Shown one piece after another: positions 12,486-12,566 of a stretch of DNA of 12,566 nucleotides. Position 1 is the stretch's first letter; every line of letters begins with the position of its first letter. This stretch comes from JBQCEE01 sp051960575 (GTDB lineage Bacteria > Actinomycetota > Actinomycetes > Mycobacteriales > Jatrophihabitantaceae). The stretch is taken from assembly GCF_051960575.1 (NCBI RefSeq), contig NZ_JBQCEE010000404.1:1-12566 (forward strand). The letters are read 5' to 3'. The position numbers and the translations under genes are program-made. The notes under the pieces were generated by a model that worked only from the letters and a program-made list of their open reading frames with translations, did no database searches and was not told where the DNA came from.

Positions 12486-12566
12486 ATTTCGGGCCAGTCA
12501 TGCGCGGCGGGAACGCTGGTCGGTCGCCGGGCGTGAGCCTCCGGGTGCGAGGCGGGCCCGAACCTT
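12486..12566. other. Window edge with no supported gene
   Basis: These 81 bases hold no gene that I can support. A plus-strand frame opens at ATG 12500 or GTG 12533 and runs off the edge (VSLRVRGGPEP from the GTG), but it has no clear ribosome site and is too short to judge. GCCTC at 12537-12541 and GAGGC at 12549-12553 could form a weak hairpin. Confidence 0.3.

Noticed and set aside
12507..12566. Possible tRNA or ECF promoter (GGGAAC) at the right edge
   Set aside because: The minus-strand GGTTCGGGC does not fit the T-loop consensus TTCRANY and no cloverleaf forms. The GGGAAC has no convincing -10 partner.
1..12566. A defence island, secondary-metabolite cluster or mobile element
   Set aside because: No nuclease, helicase, toxin-antitoxin pair, transposase, integrase, synthase or attachment-site repeat is seen; composition is uniform across the window.

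Overview
The window is about 12.6 kb of very GC-rich DNA with strong third-position G/C bias, GTG starts and Ala/Arg/Pro/Asp-rich proteins. Together with a GT87 mannosyltransferase, a Streptomyces-type HATPase regulator and a Nur-type nickel operator, this points to a high-GC actinobacterium. I cannot name the genus. Coding density is high: no gene-free stretch exceeds about 175 bases. There is no rRNA, tRNA, CRISPR array, insertion sequence or phage gene.

Left part (1-2970): two overlapping leftward genes encode small Ala-rich proteins, each with an N-terminal membrane segment and a probable coiled coil; the outer one runs off the window edge. They diverge from an ECF sigma factor gene and a single-pass, cysteine-free partner protein that is probably its anti-sigma factor. 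A five-segment membrane protein of unknown role follows. The sigma partner and the neighbouring coiled-coil protein end in closely similar Pro/Asp/Gly-rich tails, which suggests a cell-envelope stress or surface module.

Middle (2973-8448): a leftward lipoprotein sulfatase resembling N-acetylglucosamine-6-sulfatase diverges from a rightward GT87 polyprenol-phosphate-mannose mannosyltransferase. The GT87 gene converges on, and overlaps by 49 bases, a leftward GMC flavin oxidoreductase with an enlarged substrate region. Upstream of that lies a leftward YcnI/DUF1775 copper-binding-type protein. All of these except the oxidoreductase are predicted to act at or outside the membrane.

Right part (8449-12566): a compact intergenic repeat of four related units in inverted pairs precedes an RsbW-like ATPase-fold regulator, a QOR2/NmrA-like NAD(P)-binding protein, a divergent alpha/beta hydrolase, a NiCoT nickel/cobalt permease and a short GAF-like protein. 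The permease gene is preceded by an 11-bp perfect inverted repeat that contains the Streptomyces Nur consensus, so nickel-dependent repression is a strong prediction.

I do not see a coherent new multigene system. The best leads are the Nur-type operator, the inverted-repeat element at 8519-8588, and the sigma/anti-sigma locus with its coiled-coil neighbours.
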